A DNA stretch of 28,890 nucleotides from CAYYYA01 sp964487895 (GCA_964487895.1 CAZASM010000010.1:1-28890); one strand, 5' to 3'; numbered from the stretch's first letter, positions 14,444 to 21,905 are shown. Program-made: numbers and translations. Notes: a model not told the origin generated them from the letters alone.

Positions 14444-15277
14444 TTACTTACTGCGGCGTTTAACAATTAATCTGTTGGAGTACTTCTTACTCTTACGTGT
14501 ACGGACACCCAAAGCATGTTTACCTGTATACGTCTTCGGATATTTCAAACCAATTGAGTTCTTGGCTTCTCCACCACCATGTGGATGATCAACTGGATTC
14601 ATTACCTTACCACGGACAGTTGGTTTGATACCACGATGACGCATGCGTCCAGCCTTACCCCAACGAACGTTGAAGGCCTCTGGATTACTTGGTACACCAA
14701 TAGTAGCGGAACAGTCCTGACTAAGCAAACGAATTTCACCTGAAGGCAATTTAACCTGCGCTTTGATACCATCAAGAGCCATCAAAGTTGCGGCGTTACC
14801 AGCACTGCGACACATCTTACCGCCACCGTTCACTGCTAATTCTAAATCGTGAATGAACATACCAGTTGGGATGAAACGTAATGGCATGCGGTTACCTGGT
14901 TGAATAGTGATTGCTTTTTTGGAAGACATCAACTTATCACCGAGTTTCATCTCTTGGCTAGCAATGATATAACGTTTAGCACCATCTGCGTAATTCAACA
15001 GCGCAATACGGGTATTACGGTTTGGGTCGTATTCAAAAGCCATGATAGTAGCTGGGATATCAAATTTATCACGCTTAAAATCAACAATACGAACAAACTG
15101 TTTCGCACCACCACCTTTATGACGAACAGTGATTGAACCGGTATTATTACGACCAGAGAACTTCTTGCGAGGGTAAATCAAAGCCTTCTCAGGACGTTTG
15201 TCTGAGATCATCACGTCCTTCAGAATACTAGTATGTCTGCGGGCGGAAGTAGTTGGTCTGTATAATTTAATCGGCAT
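14444..15277 (-). CDS. rplB: 50S ribosomal protein L2 (uL2)
   Basis: A 277-residue protein of normal length. Its C-terminal hallmark RGKVMNPVDHPHGGGEAK contains the conserved His near the peptidyl transferase centre, and the N-terminal OB-like part has NNTGSITVRHKGGGAKQFVR. The tail ends NRLIVKRRSK. The order rplW-rplB-rpsS is conserved. Confidence 0.98.
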   Translation of the reverse strand: MPIKLYRPTTSARRHTSILKDVMISDKRPEKALIYPRKKFSGRNNTGSITVRHKGGGAKQFVRIVDFKRDKFDIPATIMAFEYDPNRNTRIALLNYADGAKRYIIASQEMKLGDKLMSSKKAITIQPGNRMPLRFIPTGMFIHDLELAVNGGGKMCRSAGNAATLMALDGIKAQVKLPSGEIRLLSQDCSATIGVPSNPEAFNVRWGKAGRMRHRGIKPTVRGKVMNPVDHPHGGGEAKNSIGLKYPKTYTGKHALGVRTRKSKKYSNRLIVKRRSK

Positions 15278-15285
15278 AGTGTTGT

Positions 15286-15687
15286 TTAAACTCCTTCAAA
15301 GACAGTGATAACCTGTCCTGTTTTCAAAGTCACGATAGCTTTCTTGGCATCTGAAGTCTGTCCAGGTCGGCCATTACGTTTCACTGTTTTACCCTTAGTC
15401 TTCACCATATTAACGGAAACAGCGTCAACATTGTACATAGCTTTCAAAGCTTTTTTGACTTCAATTTTATTAGCACGAGGCGCAACAGACAAAACATACT
15501 GATGTTGAGCGTGCAAACGAGCTGATTTTTCTGAAATTACTGGTCCGAGAATAATTGATTGTAAAGTGTAACGCGAAAACTGAGGCTCAGACGCGACTGA
15601 AGCTTCTTTCGCCACTGGCTTAGCAACAACTTTCTTTTCAGTTGCTACTACCTTTGTCTCGTCAGTTTTTTTAGTAAAAATACCCAT
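15286..15687 (-). CDS. rplW: 50S ribosomal protein L23 (uL23) with an N-terminal extension
   Basis: A 133-residue protein. About 40 residues of Lys/Val/Ala-rich, probably disordered sequence precede the normal core, which begins TLQSIILGPVISEKSARL. The core continues APRANKIEVKKALKAMYNVDAVSVN and RNGRPGQTSDAKKAIVTLKTG. L23 forms the main docking site for trigger factor and SRP at the tunnel exit. It is 1 bp from rplD. Confidence 0.95.
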   Translation of the reverse strand: MGIFTKKTDETKVVATEKKVVAKPVAKEASVASEPQFSRYTLQSIILGPVISEKSARLHAQHQYVLSVAPRANKIEVKKALKAMYNVDAVSVNMVKTKGKTVKRNGRPGQTSDAKKAIVTLKTGQVITVFEGV

Positions 15688-15688
15688 A

Positions 15689-16324
15689 TTAACGATAAAT
15701 GCTTTCTAATCTTTCTAACAATCTTTGTGGCATGATCAACCATTCGTATTTCATCAGATCAACGATATTTAAACTGTGAACAGCAATAGTCTGAACGCGA
15801 GGAATATTTTTTGCTGCGCGGATGACTGATTTGTCTTCAGCGTCAGTGATAATCATAGCTTTGCGTCCTTTGCTTGGGAATTTCTGTAAAGCAGCGCTTA
15901 ATGATTTCGTCTTACTCTCGCCAAGTGTCATATTATCAACAATAATCAACCGTTCACTCTTAGCTTTATCAGAAAGAACCATAGCCAGAGCTTTGCGACG
16001 CATCTTTTTATTAATATCCAAGTGATAATTACGTTCGCTAGTAGGACCGAACGTCACACCTCCACCGACCCAGATCGGAGAACGAGTAGATCCATGACGA
16101 GCACGTCCAGTACCTTTTTGTTTCCAAGGTTTCTTACCACCTCCACGAACTTCACCGCGACCCAAAGTATGAGCGATAGAAGCACGACTGGCAGCCTGCT
16201 GAGCCACAACAACTTGTTGGATCAAAACTGCTTTGGAAGCGACACCAAAAAGTCTAGCTGGTAATACTTGTTTACCAACCTCGACTCCTGTCATATTATA
16301 AATAGCTACTTTGATATCTGCCAT
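15689..16324 (-). CDS. rplD: 50S ribosomal protein L4 (uL4)
   Basis: A 211-residue protein. The tunnel loop region GRGEVRGGGKKPWKQKGTGR then ARHGSTRSPIWVGGGVTFGP is unmistakable, and KKMRRKALAMVLSDKAK follows. In E. coli, L4 also represses its own S10 operon by binding the leader mRNA; whether it acts on the long rpsJ-rplC gap here is open. It starts 4 bp after rplC ends. Confidence 0.97.
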   Translation of the reverse strand: MADIKVAIYNMTGVEVGKQVLPARLFGVASKAVLIQQVVVAQQAASRASIAHTLGRGEVRGGGKKPWKQKGTGRARHGSTRSPIWVGGGVTFGPTSERNYHLDINKKMRRKALAMVLSDKAKSERLIIVDNMTLGESKTKSLSAALQKFPSKGRKAMIITDAEDKSVIRAAKNIPRVQTIAVHSLNIVDLMKYEWLIMPQRLLERLESIYR

Positions 16325-16328
16325 ATAA

Positions 16329-17111
16329 TTATTTTGCTTCTTCTGTTACCGCTGGCTCTTCAACTACTGGTTCAGCAGCTGCTATTTCTGGAGTTGCTTC
16401 AATAACCTCAGGTGTTTCTTCTACTACAGCTGGTTCAACTTTTACTTCTTCGACAACCTCAGTTTTTGCTTCTTCAACAACTGGTGTAGCTTCTGCTTGT
16501 TTGACGATTAACTCACCATCCATCTGTAACATCACTAAACCATTACGAGCTCCTGGTACGGCACCTTTCAAATAAACTAGGTTATTTGCCTGATCGATCT
16601 CAATAATTTCTAAATTCAAGACAGAAATATTTTCATCTCCCATGTGTCCACCCATACGTTTCCCTTTGAAAACGTGTTGTGGCTCACCAGCTCCGATAGA
16701 ACCCGGCATGCGTTCTTGGTCTTTGTGACCGTGAGTCTTCGGTGCACCGTGGAATCCATGACGTTTCACTACACCTTGGAAACCTTTACCTTTGGACACG
16801 CCAGTAACTTTGACCTTATCGCCAACGGCAAAGGTAGAAAGATCGATCTGTTGACCGCGTTCTACTTTGTCATGAGCGATAAACTCACGTAACCAACGGA
16901 AATTCGCTAAATTTTTCAAATGTCCTTGCAACGGTTTAGATAAAGTCTTTTTGTGACCATAACCAACTTGAATAGCAGTGTAACCATCTTTCTCGCCTTT
17001 GACTTGAGTAATGGTATTTGTTTCAGCCTTAACAACAGTCACCGGAACTACGGTGCCGTCAGAGGCAAACTTTTGAGTCATTTCGACTTTTTGTCCGAGG
17101 ATGAATTTCAT
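16329..17111 (-). CDS. rplC: 50S ribosomal protein L3 (uL3) with an acidic C-terminal extension
   Basis: A 260-residue protein; about 205 residues are the normal fold. The start KFILGQKVEMTQKFASDGTVVPVTVV and the loop KGKGFQGVVKRHGFHGAPKTHG, then RMPGSIGAGEPQHVFKGKRMGGHMG, are diagnostic. The last ~55 residues are rich in Glu, Val, Ala and Pro and probably disordered, an odd acidic tail for an rRNA-binding protein. It is preceded by a 234-nt structured gap after rpsJ. Confidence 0.97.
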   Translation of the reverse strand: MKFILGQKVEMTQKFASDGTVVPVTVVKAETNTITQVKGEKDGYTAIQVGYGHKKTLSKPLQGHLKNLANFRWLREFIAHDKVERGQQIDLSTFAVGDKVKVTGVSKGKGFQGVVKRHGFHGAPKTHGHKDQERMPGSIGAGEPQHVFKGKRMGGHMGDENISVLNLEIIEIDQANNLVYLKGAVPGARNGLVMLQMDGELIVKQAEATPVVEEAKTEVVEEVKVEPAVVEETPEVIEATPEIAAAEPVVEEPAVTEEAK

Positions 17112-17345
17112 ATCTCTTTACTATCTAAATAAGCCACAATTCTATACTTAACTTCGAGGTTAAGGACAAAATCGTGGCTACCAAATAGGCGATACACTTC
17201 GCCTGAACTATTTGATGACTGTTTACTGCAAAGCGTTGGAAACTCTGCCGAACGATTTTCCTTACCTGAGACTCAGATCCTTGTATCTACTTTCTTCTAA
17301 TGAAGAGTTGGCTACAAACAATGAGAATCTCTTAACTTAACTAAT
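17112..17345 (-). promoter_or_regulatory. Candidate structured RNA leader between rpsJ and rplC
   Basis: This 234-nt gap is much longer than the other spacers in the operon and has no gene. On the transcribed strand it holds several stems: CAAATAG / CTATTTG enclosing GGCG / CGCC (about 17181-17213), GGAAA / TTTCC, CTGAG / CTCAG, and a 20-bp hairpin (17133-17178) 21 nt before the rplC start. A role in ribosomal-protein autoregulation is inferred from position and structure only. Confidence 0.5.
17133..17178 (-). promoter_or_regulatory. 20-bp hairpin before rplC with G-U pairs on the transcribed strand
   Basis: The arms pair at 19 of 20 positions on the minus-strand RNA, three of them as G-U, around the loop CTCGAA. 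The outer stem is GCCAC / GTGGC and the inner stem CTTAAC / GTTAAG. The G-U positions would be A-C mismatches on the other strand, which argues for an RNA element on the operon strand. A weak promoter-like pair (TTGTCC-N17-TATAGA) overlaps it. Confidence 0.6.
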
Positions 17346-17690
17346 TTATTTAATTTCGATATCTACACCAGCTGGCAATGACAGACTCGTCAAGGCATCG
17401 ATGGTTTTTGGCTGTGGATCAATAATGTCAATCAACCGTTTATGCGTGCGCATTTCAAACTGGTCGCGGGCATTTTTGTGTACAAAGGTAGCACGCAACA
17501 CCGTATACTTCTGCTTCTCAGTCGGTAAAGGAATAGGACCAACTACCTTAGCGCCGCTACGAAGAGCTGCGTCAATAATAGTTTTCGTCGATTGATCAAT
17601 AATCTTATGATCGAAAGACTTAATCTTAATCCGAATACGAGTGTGTACTTCGGGCGTTGCTTCTAGCGGTTTGTGCGTACTTGTTGCCAT
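17346..17690 (-). CDS. rpsJ: 30S ribosomal protein S10 (uS10)
   Basis: A 114-residue protein. About 15 extra N-terminal residues (ATSTHKPLEATPEVHT) precede the core, which begins RIRIKIKSFDHKIIDQSTKTI. Then come GAKVVGPIPLPTEKQKYTVLR, REQFEMRTHKR-like ARDQFEMRTHKRLIDI and the C-terminal SLPAGVDIEIK. S10 lies in the 30S head and also takes part in NusB-dependent antitermination in well-studied bacteria. It is the first gene of the S10/spc superoperon and follows tuf after a hairpin. Confidence 0.97.
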   Translation of the reverse strand: MATSTHKPLEATPEVHTRIRIKIKSFDHKIIDQSTKTIIDAALRSGAKVVGPIPLPTEKQKYTVLRATFVHKNARDQFEMRTHKRLIDIIDPQPKTIDALTSLSLPAGVDIEIK

Positions 17691-17694
17691 GTAA

Positions 17695-17722
17695 ATATTA
17701 GTGAACTAATCTCAAGGTACAA
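17695..17722 (-). promoter_or_regulatory. Possible promoter upstream of rpsJ
   Basis: TTGTAC and TAATAT are 16 bp apart on the minus strand, with the -10 box 4 bp before the rpsJ ATG, so the mRNA would be leaderless. The match is moderate and the operon might instead be read through from tuf. Confidence 0.35.
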
Positions 17723-17729
17723 AACTAGT

Positions 17730-17765
17730 GCAGCTCACTCTGGAGTTTCCTTCAAAGTGAGCTGC
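17730..17765 (-). terminator. Hairpin between tuf and rpsJ (terminator or attenuator)
   Basis: GCAGCTCACT and AGTGAGCTGC form a perfect 10-bp stem, with an inner GGA-AAC-TCC. It lies 8 bp after the tuf stop. Only a short T stretch (AGTTTTGTA) follows, so termination may be partial. Confidence 0.6.
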
Positions 17766-17773
17766 GATAGATA

Positions 17774-18964
17774 TTATTTAACAATCTTCGTAACTACACC
17801 AGCTCCAACAGTGTGACCACCTTCGCGGATAGCGAAGCGTCCCTGCTCTTCCATAGCAACTGGCGCAATTAACTTAACGTTCAAGGTAACAGTATCTCCA
17901 GGCATAACCATCTCAGTACCTTCTGGCAAGATTACTTCACCTGTAACATCTGTGGTACGGAAATAGAACTGTGGTTTATAACCCTTGAAGAATGGAGTAT
18001 GACGACCGCCTTCATCTTTACCCAAGATATAAACTTCGGTAGTGAATTCGGTGTGTGGAGTAACAGAACCTGGCTTAGCCAATACTTGTCCACGCTCTAC
18101 TTCGTCTTTCTTTGTACCGCGGAGTAAAATACCAGCGTTATCACCAGCCATACCAGACTCTAACTGTTTGTTGAACATTTCAATACCAGTAACAGTAGTC
18201 TTCAATGTTGGGTGCAATCCGATGATTTCCATTTCTTCACCAATCTTGACCATACCGCGTTCGATACGACCAGTCACAACAGTACCGCGACCTTCGATTG
18301 AGAAGATATCTTCGATAGGCATCAAGAAAGGTTTATCAACTTCACGAACTGGATCTGGGATGTATTCGTCGATCTTAGAAACTAATTCTAAAATACATTT
18401 TGCATCATCGCCAGTTGGATTCTGTAGCGCCTTCAAAGCAGATCCACGGACAATAGGAGTAGTATCACCTGGGTAACCATTCTTTTTCAGTAAATCACGA
18501 ATTTCTTCTTCTACCAATTCAACCAATTCCATATCATCCACTTGGTCAATCTTGTTCAAGAAAACAACAATGTAAGGCACACCAACCTGGCGAGCTAACA
18601 AAATGTGTTCTTTGGTCTGAGGCATAGGACCATCAGCAGCAGAAACTACGAGAATAGCACCGTCCATTTGAGCAGCACCGGTGATCATGTTTTTGACATA
18701 ATCAGCGTGACCTGGACAGTCAACGTGAGCATAGTGACGTTTAGCTGATTCGTATTCTACGTGAGCTGTAGCAATAGTAATACCACGAGCTTTCTCTTCT
18801 GGTGCTTTATCGATTTCGTCTACACCTTTAGCTGTAGCGGCATTACCATTAGCTGACAACACGTGCAATAAAGCAGCGGTCAGAGTGGTCTTACCGTGGT
18901 CAACGTGGCCAATAGTACCGACGTTAACATGTGTCTTAGAACGATCAAATGCTTGCTGTGCCAT
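17774..18964 (-). CDS. tuf: Elongation factor Tu
   Basis: A 396-residue GTPase that brings aminoacyl-tRNA to the ribosome. G1 is GHVDHGKTT, the switch region has RGITIATAHVEYE, G3 is DCPGHADYVKNM, and G4 is NKID. Domains 2 and 3 are complete, ending GGHTVGAGVVTKIVK. Unlike most core genes in the window it has an SD (AAGGAGT) at about 10 nt, a strong promoter (19108-19136) and a structured leader. Its usual upstream neighbour fusA is 4 kb away, beyond the island. Confidence 0.98.
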   Translation of the reverse strand: MAQQAFDRSKTHVNVGTIGHVDHGKTTLTAALLHVLSANGNAATAKGVDEIDKAPEEKARGITIATAHVEYESAKRHYAHVDCPGHADYVKNMITGAAQMDGAILVVSAADGPMPQTKEHILLARQVGVPYIVVFLNKIDQVDDMELVELVEEEIRDLLKKNGYPGDTTPIVRGSALKALQNPTGDDAKCILELVSKIDEYIPDPVREVDKPFLMPIEDIFSIEGRGTVVTGRIERGMVKIGEEMEIIGLHPTLKTTVTGIEMFNKQLESGMAGDNAGILLRGTKKDEVERGQVLAKPGSVTPHTEFTTEVYILGKDEGGRHTPFFKGYKPQFYFRTTDVTGEVILPEGTEMVMPGDTVTLNVKLIAPVAMEEQGRFAIREGGHTVGAGVVTKIVK

Positions 18965-18983
18965 TTATTTTGATACTCCTTGA

Positions 18984-19028
18984 GGCAACCCCTAAACCGT
19001 AATGGTAAAGGGTTTCTACCCAGTCGCC
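18984..19028 (-). promoter_or_regulatory. Structured leader hairpin upstream of tuf
   Basis: GGCGAC pairs with GTTGCC (one G-U) and encloses CCCT / AGGG and ACC / GGT around an ATTAC loop, or alternatively GGGT-AGAA-ACCC. The outer stem ends 5 nt before the tuf SD, so opening or closing it could alter translation. This is inference from structure only. Confidence 0.45.
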
Positions 19029-19107
19029 TATATTTATTAAATTATATGTTATGCAATGTATATCTGTCTTTTTTATGAGAATAAAAGAGCGCAGATAAAG
19101 CAGAAAG

Positions 19108-19136
19108 ATTATAGCACTGCTCTGTAGATTTTGCAA
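19108..19136 (-). promoter_or_regulatory. Strong promoter of tuf
   Basis: TTGCAA (19131-19136) and a perfect TATAAT (19108-19113) are 17 bp apart on the minus strand, with TGC before the -10 as an extended element. The start site near 19101 gives a leader of about 137 nt. Confidence 0.8.
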
Positions 19137-19197
19137 GGGCTTAGAGTCAAAGACAATAATTACTGACTTTTCCCCTGATATTAGCCAAATTATACGC

Positions 19198-19743
19198 CTA
19201 AATAATCTCCTCTTGAGGCTCAGGATAATACTGCTCATCTTCCAAGGTGTCTAAACCGGCAAGGTCTTTCAGCTCGCCAGAAAAAGCCGGAGCCTCAGGT
19301 CGGTCAATCACTTGAGCTAAAAGTGCCTCTTGGCGGGCCAAGCGCTCATCGGCCACAGACAGCTCAGGCGCAGGAATTACAGGCTCGTAGGTTGGAGCGG
19401 CCATAGTCGCCTTACGAGACTCACGAGGCTCATTCGCTGAATCAGCCTCCCATCGGGTCTGAGCCTCAGGGTCGAAGACTGACTGGCGAATAGTATTTAC
19501 TCTAAACTGAGCTAAATCGTAGTCAGCGAGGTCTGGTTGGCCAGACTTCCAAGAAGCTACTAAATGATTGATTTTTTCCAGTAATTCTTCCTCTGTCAGG
19601 TGGGTTACTTTGGACTCTTCGCGCAATAAAGACCTATAGTTAGCCAAATTCATGACAATATAAGGATCTCCCTCAGGATCCATGACGATCAACTTATCGC
19701 CTGTTTCTTTGACTAAATTGAGGATTTCTTGGAGTTTTTTCAT
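19198..19743 (-). CDS. Hypothetical protein with a PHD/YefM-like N-terminal segment
   Basis: A 181-residue protein I do not recognise as a whole. Residues 1-40 (MKKLQEILNLVKETGDKLIV, then MDPEGDPYIVMNLANYRSLL) resemble the N-terminal fold of PHD/YefM antitoxins: helix, a 'gd.lvvld..G.p..vm' strand pair, then a Y..LL helix. The rest is Glu/Pro/Ala-rich and probably disordered, with an acidic end (EQYYPEPQEEII). No toxin gene is adjacent, so a toxin-antitoxin role is unlikely. A short AAGCC / GGCTT hairpin sits at the start codon. It lies upstream of tuf with no clear terminator between. Confidence 0.75.
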   Translation of the reverse strand: MKKLQEILNLVKETGDKLIVMDPEGDPYIVMNLANYRSLLREESKVTHLTEEELLEKINHLVASWKSGQPDLADYDLAQFRVNTIRQSVFDPEAQTRWEADSANEPRESRKATMAAPTYEPVIPAPELSVADERLARQEALLAQVIDRPEAPAFSGELKDLAGLDTLEDEQYYPEPQEEII

Positions 19744-19825
19744 AAGCCAAAGGCTTAAAAAGTTAATAAAGACGTACTATTTCTTGAGACAACTTTAGTT
19801 TAAAAAATAAGAAAAGTAAAGAATA

Positions 19826-19854
19826 TTGACATATTTATATATATATGATTTAAT
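19826..19854 (+). promoter_or_regulatory. Promoter of the first island operon
   Basis: TTGACA (19826-19831) and TTTAAT (19849-19854) are 17 bp apart with TGA before the -10 (extended element). It points away from tuf and into the island. Confidence 0.7.
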
Positions 19855-19865
19855 ATTGAATCCAA

Positions 19866-19875
19866 TTGACGTCAA
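19866..19875 (+). promoter_or_regulatory. TTGACGTCAA palindrome near the island start site
   Basis: A perfect 10-bp palindrome about 5 bp after the expected transcription start. It could be an operator or a chance palindrome. Confidence 0.3.
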
Positions 19876-19937
19876 ATATCAATCGCTCGATCTTTTCACA
19901 CTAGTCCAATTTCGGACAAAACTCACCAGGAGGTTAT

Positions 19938-20213
19938 ATGTCTATCCACACCCTTCTGTACAACCAGCTCAAAAGTCTGGGTTGGCCAGAATCCCTGCAG
20001 GACACCACACACGGTGGAATGATTCTCGTGAATCAAATCTACCAGTGTAAAGTCACTTCCCACACCTTGATGGAAAGGTGTATTGAATTTCACACCGCCC
20101 ACCCAGATATGCCCAAGGTTACATTGTATCCCGAGGGAAAGTGGGTGGGAAACTTCCTAGGTGCACTCACTGAAGTTAAGGTTGAATGGGTACGCTACTG
20201 TTCGAGTGTCTGA
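19938..20213 (+). CDS. Island gene 1: unrecognised 91-residue protein
   Basis: I do not recognise it. The start is fixed by AGGAGGT, 3 nt before the ATG (19928-19934), after a 77-nt leader. The protein is soluble-looking, with no membrane segment; it has four Trp (two in GWPES and GKWVGN contexts), three Cys, and a C-terminal beta-like stretch (EVKVEWVRYCSSV). Codon choice (many C- or G-ended codons) differs from the flanking fusA and tuf. It heads an operon with the prepilin-like gene 32 bp downstream. Confidence 0.72.
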   Translation: MSIHTLLYNQLKSLGWPESLQDTTHGGMILVNQIYQCKVTSHTLMERCIEFHTAHPDMPKVTLYPEGKWVGNFLGALTEVKVEWVRYCSSV

Positions 20214-20245
20214 TTTGCAACTTTCTCTATGCTGAGGAGGTCGTC

Positions 20246-20683
20246 ATGCTGAAGAACCAAAGAGGGGTCAGCCTGGTCAGTCTGATGTGCGTCTTGGCCT
20301 TTGGAGGTGTGTTGTACACCTTCGTTATCCTTCCGGTCACCAGGTTCGCGATGATGGAAGACAAAGCCAACCTTGTCATCGGTCTGGCCGTCCATGAAGC
20401 AACCGTGGCTTCGCGACAGTTTCATCAGAGAACTGGTCTTTGGCCCACAACCAAGGAACAGGTCACCGCTGTCGTCCATCTAATGCGGGTAGAGTTCGTC
20501 AACCCGTATAACGGTGGCCATCTGGAATTCGGACTTGGTCGTCCGAAAAACAGTTACGACGTCTCGTCCGGGGCTATCCGTTTCATCCCAACCGCAGACA
20601 GCACCAACACAACGGTCAGTGGTTACGGTAGCCACGGTCGACTCATCAAGGAAACTCTCTGTCTCACACTCGAGCCAGAGTAA
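20246..20683 (+). CDS. Island gene 2: type IV prepilin-like protein
   Basis: Start chosen at 20246 because GAGGAGGT lies just upstream; the frame is open 20 codons earlier without an SD. 145 residues. The N-terminus MLKNQRGVSLVSLMCVLAFG fits a class III (prepilin) signal: a short basic leader ending in Gly, then a hydrophobic helix reaching ILPV. Cleavage would fall at G/V. The usual Glu at mature position 5 is Ser here. The region GLWPTTKEQVTAVV...NPYNGG recalls pseudopilin head domains. The likely role is a pilin or pseudopilin at the cell surface, but similarity is by eye only. No pilus assembly genes are nearby. Confidence 0.65.
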   Translation: MLKNQRGVSLVSLMCVLAFGGVLYTFVILPVTRFAMMEDKANLVIGLAVHEATVASRQFHQRTGLWPTTKEQVTAVVHLMRVEFVNPYNGGHLEFGLGRPKNSYDVSSGAIRFIPTADSTNTTVSGYGSHGRLIKETLCLTLEPE

Positions 20684-20693
20684 CCCCACCCTG

Positions 20694-20731
20694 CCCCGTA
20701 CCGTTATCAGCCTCTGGCTGAAGGTACGGGG
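20694..20731 (+). terminator. GC-rich two-part hairpin after island gene 2
   Basis: CCCCGTACC / GGTACGGGG (9 bp, perfect) encloses TCAGCC-TCT-GGCTGA (6 bp). It begins 10 bp after the stop. No T-run follows, so it could be a terminator or an mRNA-stabilising hairpin. Confidence 0.6.
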
Positions 20732-20733
20732 CT

Positions 20734-20775
20734 CTGATCTAAGATTTGTAACGGAAGTTAAAAATTTTTGATCAG
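20734..20775 (+). promoter_or_regulatory. Second inverted repeat ahead of island gene 3
   Basis: The arms CTGATCTAAGATTT and AAATTTTTGATCAG pair over 14 positions with one mismatch and one G-U. It directly follows the 20694-20731 hairpin and ends about 40 bp before the next start codon. Its role is unknown. Confidence 0.4.
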
Positions 20776-20816
20776 ACGTTCTTCAACAACTTACTCAAAC
20801 AACAGGAGATAGCGTC

Positions 20817-21041
20817 ATGACCTCGTATCATGTACTTTGGTTCGTCGCCGCTATCTGCACTCTGATTGGCGGATTATTACTCTGGATCTGGGGTAGTGAC
20901 ACCAAACCACCCTGTTTCGTCGGCAAGAAATTGCTCGGCTACAGTGGAGCGCTGATCTGCCTAACATCCAGCGCTATCATCGTCTACGTGGCAATCGTCA
21001 TGATCAAAACCATGCTAACGCGAATCTGGCTCAAAGCCTGA
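20817..21041 (+). CDS. Island gene 3: small protein with two membrane helices
   Basis: A 74-residue protein I do not recognise. Two hydrophobic segments, about residues 5-26 (HVLWFVAAICTLIGGLLLWI) and 42-64 (YSGALICLTSSAIIVYVAIVMI), are joined by a polar loop with Lys and Cys, consistent with an inner-membrane hairpin. CAGGAGAT precedes the ATG by 6 nt. It lies 36 bp upstream of island gene 4 and probably shares its transcript. Confidence 0.7.
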   Translation: MTSYHVLWFVAAICTLIGGLLLWIWGSDTKPPCFVGKKLLGYSGALICLTSSAIIVYVAIVMIKTMLTRIWLKA

Positions 21042-21077
21042 TTTTTTACTTTCACCACAACTTCCAGTGAGGTAAAT

Positions 21078-21866
21078 ATGTCACGGAAAGCTATCGTCTG
21101 GACCATCGTGCTCGTACTCGGCGCTGTGGTCGTAGCTTATTTTGGCGTCCCGATGTTCCTGAAGTCCAGGAACAGCAAGACCACCAAAAGTGCTTTCGAT
21201 ATCCGCACTCACAGTGCGGCCGCCGACAGCCTGAAAGCGCGAGCCAAACACAAAGCAGATGAAGTTGCCATCGACTCCGTCAGCACGGAAATTCCGTGGG
21301 TGGAAGGTCTCTATGGACCGCAGAGCTTGATACTGCTTGAACGGCGTATGCGTCGCTACTCCGAGCTGTCGCAACCTGACAGCACCAATGACAAACTACG
21401 AATCAAGCGTCAGCGTAAAGCCGGCTTGGATCTGGCAGCTGCTCTGGTCACGCTCTACGACAGACCATGGGTCGAAAGATCTGGAGTCTGTCAGGGTTTA
21501 GACACCGAAGACGGCGTTGCTATCATGGACATGGTCAAAGCTGTTCTCGAAGCGGTGAAAGCCGAACCAGAAGATATCCCTCTGTCACCCTCTCTGACAT
21601 ACGAAGACCTACGTCGCAAGCTGTCAAAAGATTTGCACGATGGAGTCGCAGCCATCAGAGAGACAACGCCAGCGTCCATTGCATACGATGATGAAGACAG
21701 CGAAGATAGTACACCCGACACTCGCTACAACGACATCCTAACCGTCGTCCGTCGTGGAGTGCAACACTACGGCTTCACGTTGGATGAGATCGGACTGAAT
21801 GCCAGCGAAAGAGAATTGTATGCTGCCACCGAACCCGCCAAGCCAGCACGACGACACCGGCGATAA
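21078..21866 (+). CDS. Island gene 4: membrane-anchored 262-residue protein of unknown function
   Basis: The largest island protein, not recognised. Residues 6-28 are a single membrane helix (IVWTIVLVLGAVVVAYFGV) after a basic start MSRK. The rest is polar and largely helical, with Arg/Lys-rich parts (LLERRMRRYSEL, IKRQRKAGLDLAAAL), an acidic Ser/Asp segment (YDDEDSEDSTPDTRY, about 205-219) and a basic end (PARRHRR). GAGGT lies 4 nt before the ATG, a closer spacing than in the other island genes. Codons end mostly in C or G. A stalk or scaffold at the membrane is possible, but this is a guess from layout. Confidence 0.72.
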   Translation: MSRKAIVWTIVLVLGAVVVAYFGVPMFLKSRNSKTTKSAFDIRTHSAAADSLKARAKHKADEVAIDSVSTEIPWVEGLYGPQSLILLERRMRRYSELSQPDSTNDKLRIKRQRKAGLDLAAALVTLYDRPWVERSGVCQGLDTEDGVAIMDMVKAVLEAVKAEPEDIPLSPSLTYEDLRRKLSKDLHDGVAAIRETTPASIAYDDEDSEDSTPDTRYNDILTVVRRGVQHYGFTLDEIGLNASERELYAATEPAKPARRHRR

Positions 21867-21905
21867 ACCCAGAATAAAACGGGCAACCCTACAAGGAGGT
21901 TTTGT

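Noticed and set aside
19198..19743. Toxin-antitoxin pair near tuf
   Set aside because: Only an antitoxin-like N-terminus is present; no small toxin-like frame adjoins it on the same strand.
20195..20479. Minus-strand 94-residue open frame in the island
   Set aside because: It overlaps the prepilin-like gene on the opposite strand, has no SD on its own strand, and the plus-strand gene has a clear GAGGAGGT.
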